7,441 bases of DNA from Anaerolineae bacterium (lineage in GTDB: Bacteria; Chloroflexota; Anaerolineae; JAAYZQ01), in NCBI GenBank assembly GCA_016929795.1, contig JAFGIA010000380.1, forward strand, positions 1-7,441, in the 5' to 3' direction. Made by a program: the position numbers and the translations under genes. This document shows positions 6,041 to 7,441 of this stretch, piece by piece (within the stretch, counting starts at the first letter, position 1; every line of letters starts with the position of its first letter). Below the pieces are notes generated by a model. The model was not told where the DNA came from. It ran no database searches and saw only the letters and a program-made list of their open reading frames with translations.

Positions 6041-7441
6041 TACTCAATGCTCAATTCGCACTGCTCGGTCTCTTGCTGCCGGCAGGTCTGATTCTGCTTG
6101 CCGGTGGATCTCTTGCCGGCCGGCGACCAGCGCGCTCGGCCACAGTCGGACTGAGCGGCCTGGCCCTGGCCGCCATCGCCTACTGGGCTGCCGGCTTTGC
6201 CTTTCACATGGGTGGTGTCGGGCTCGTGTCCACCCTGCCCGGGCTGGAAGGGCTGGTATGGGAGTGGGCCTCGCCGTTCAACCTCGACTGGGGCGTGCTC
6301 GGCCTGCGCGGCTTTTTGCTGCGCGACGAGGCCTCCACGCCCGCGGCGATGGCCCTCTACCTCGCCTACCTGCCCTCCCTCGCCACCGCCGTGGTCATAC
6401 CGCTCCTGTCGCTGCGCGAGCGGATGCCCGGCTGGATGGCAGCGCTCGGCGGGTTGACGATCGCCCTGCTCGTCTACCCGGCTGCGGCGAACTGGTTCAG
6501 CGGCGGCGGCTGGCTGATGCACGTGGGCGACACCCTCGGCTTGGGCCACGGCTATGTCGATCTGACCGGCCTCAGCTCCGCGGCGGTGGTGGGCGGCGTG
6601 GCCGCCTTGCTGGGCATCTTCTTTTTCGGGCGGCGGCTGCCGCCGCTGCCGGCCGGCGAGATCGCGGCCCTGCCCCCTGCCCATCTGCCCGTCCTGGCCG
6701 TGGTGGGTGCCGTGCTCGTCATCGCTGGCGGCATCGGCATCGCCTGGGCCAACCCGCTGCTCCTCGACGCGGGCCTGGCCACGCCGCGTGCCGGCGTGAA
6801 CCTTGTGCTGACGGCGTCAGCCGGCGCCCTGGTCCCTGCCCTCTACACCTGGTTCGTGACCGGCAGTGCCGACTCGCTGATGGTCGCCCGGGGTGCAGCG
6901 GCGGGCCTGTTGGCCTGCGCTGCCGGGCTGACGCTCATGCCGGCCTGGTCGGCCGCGGCCCTGGGTGCCGCCGCCGGCCTGCTCGTGCCGCTGACCACCT
7001 TTCTGGTGGCGCACCTGCTGCGCGTCGACGACCCCACGGGTGCCCTGCCCGTCGTGCTGATCGGCGGCCTGCTCGGCGTGCTGGCCCCCGGCTTTTTCGC
7101 CGACGGGCGTGCCGGGGCCGGTTGGCATGGCATTGGCACCGAGTCATACCTGGGCATCACCGGGCAGGGCATCACCGGCTTCTTTCCTGCCCCCGGCCTT
7201 GCCCCCGACTGGCCGGGCCAGATCAATGCCCAGCTCCTCGGCCTCGCCGCCATCGCCGGGCTGACGGTGGCAGCGGCAGGCATTCTATTTCTCTTGTTAA
7301 GGGTCCTGCTCTTCTTCTGGCATGTCGCGCCGACGCCTGTGCCGGAAGAAGGACAACCATTGGATCAGGCCAACGCCTCCAGATCGTCGATCATGCCGGC
7401 AATGACGTCGAACCCACCCTGCCAGAAGGCGGGCGAGGCGA
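6019..7441 (+). CDS. Amt/Rh-like membrane protein lacking the twin-His pore, partial at 3' end
   Basis: An open frame of 474 codons runs off the right edge. It starts at ATG 6019 (MYNSQLAILNAQFALLGLLL). The order of about eleven hydrophobic segments and several landmarks match the ammonium transporter family: a first helix aligning with NTAFMLL-type starts, NWFSGGGWL (158-166), VDLTGLSSAAVVGGVAALLG (180-199), VNLVLTASAGAL (260-271), and RVDDPTGALPVVLIGGLLGV (335-354). Gapless alignment, from memory of E. coli AmtB, puts Ala189 at His168 and Val346 at His318; Asp160 is kept as Asp181. Trp148 appears replaced by Ser161, and the FNAGS motif is not conserved. It may not conduct ammonium in the usual way; a sensor, a partner subunit or another substrate are possibilities. 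No Shine-Dalgarno is visible. Codons after about 7350 may be overrun by a convergent gene. Confidence 0.72.
   Translation, partial: MYNSQLAILNAQFALLGLLLPAGLILLAGGSLAGRRPARSATVGLSGLALAAIAYWAAGFAFHMGGVGLVSTLPGLEGLVWEWASPFNLDWGVLGLRGFLLRDEASTPAAMALYLAYLPSLATAVVIPLLSLRERMPGWMAALGGLTIALLVYPAAANWFSGGGWLMHVGDTLGLGHGYVDLTGLSSAAVVGGVAALLGIFFFGRRLPPLPAGEIAALPPAHLPVLAVVGAVLVIAGGIGIAWANPLLLDAGLATPRAGVNLVLTASAGALVPALYTWFVTGSADSLMVARGAAAGLLACAAGLTLMPAWSAAALGAAAGLLVPLTTFLVAHLLRVDDPTGALPVVLIGGLLGVLAPGFFADGRAGAGWHGIGTESYLGITGQGITGFFPAPGLAPDWPGQINAQLLGLAAIAGLTVAAAGILFLLLRVLLFFWHVAPTPVPEEGQPLDQANASRSSIMPAMTSNPPCQKAGEA
6024..6065. repeat. CAATNNN heptanucleotide tandem array at divergent gene starts
   Basis: Five successive heptamers share the phase CAATTCA, CAATTAG, CAATACT, CAATGCT, CAATTCG, with a decayed sixth unit, CACTGCT. 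The array resembles short tandemly repeated heptamers known from cyanobacteria (STRR); that likeness is from memory. It contains the start codon candidates of the minus-strand Mut7-C gene. On the plus strand it is translated as the N-terminus of the Amt-like protein, where the 21-nt period yields two similar seven-residue units, NSQLAIL and NAQFALL. Confidence 0.75.
7365..7441 (-). CDS. Possible C-terminal fragment of a convergent gene
   Basis: On the minus strand an open frame enters from the right edge and ends at TGA (7365-7367), reading ASPAFWQGGFDVIAGMIDDL then EALA. Codon third positions are almost all G or C and the composition looks like an ordinary soluble protein tail. The family was not recognised. 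It overlaps the open tail of the Amt-like frame, so one of the two must end or begin differently than it seems, or the genes overlap tail to tail by at least 77 bases. Confidence 0.4.
   Translation of the reverse strand, partial: ASPAFWQGGFDVIAGMIDDLEALA

Noticed and set aside
6034..6684. 216-codon minus-strand open frame
   Set aside because: Gln/Gly/Arg/His-rich low-complexity translation, antisense to the hydrophobic Amt-like gene.

Overview
The window looks like a GC-rich bacterial chromosome segment, most likely from a Chloroflexota lineage (Anaerolineae-like). This is inferred from protein flavour, for example the N-terminal membrane module of the chemotaxis-type receptor, the Mut7-C/RsfS pair and the start of the APC permease. 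No rRNA or marker gene settles it. No tRNA, rRNA, CRISPR array, insertion sequence or phage gene was recognised.

Layout. At the left edge (1-107, minus) is the N-terminus of an APC-superfamily permease. An intergenic stretch with a perfect 13-bp inverted repeat separates it from a 313-residue Icc-like metallophosphoesterase (406-1347, minus). A divergent intergenic region follows, with a good sigma-70-type promoter (1374-1402) and a leader of about 265 nt. It leads into a KimA-type APC transporter (1674-3539, plus) that keeps the family's putative cation-site residues and C-terminal cytosolic domain. The transporter runs tail to tail, with only 7 bp between stop codons, into a methyl-accepting chemotaxis-type receptor (3547-5100, minus).

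Further right, a two-gene minus-strand unit encodes a Mut7-C/PIN-like RNase with zinc-ribbon cysteines (5564-6040) and the ribosome silencing factor RsfS (5216-5560). RsfS appears to start at CTG. Its Shine-Dalgarno sequence is formed by the last two Gly codons of the RNase gene, and one stop codon separates the two in the same frame. Diverging from this unit is a large plus-strand frame (6019 to the window end) with an ammonium-transporter (Amt) fold. It lacks both histidines of the conserved Amt twin-His pore. Its start and the start of the Mut7-C gene overlap head to head inside an array of CAATNNN heptamers, which is translated on both strands. A near-consensus promoter at 5171-5199 points toward the Amt-like gene and antisense to rsfS and the RNase gene. 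The last 77 bases may also hold the C-terminus of a convergent minus-strand gene.

The genes mix transport (two APC permeases and an Amt-like protein), sensing (receptor) and RNA or ribosome housekeeping (RsfS, Mut7-C). They do not form one obvious pathway. The most unusual items are the twin-His-less Amt homologue, the coding heptamer array at the divergent start, and the antisense promoter arrangement.
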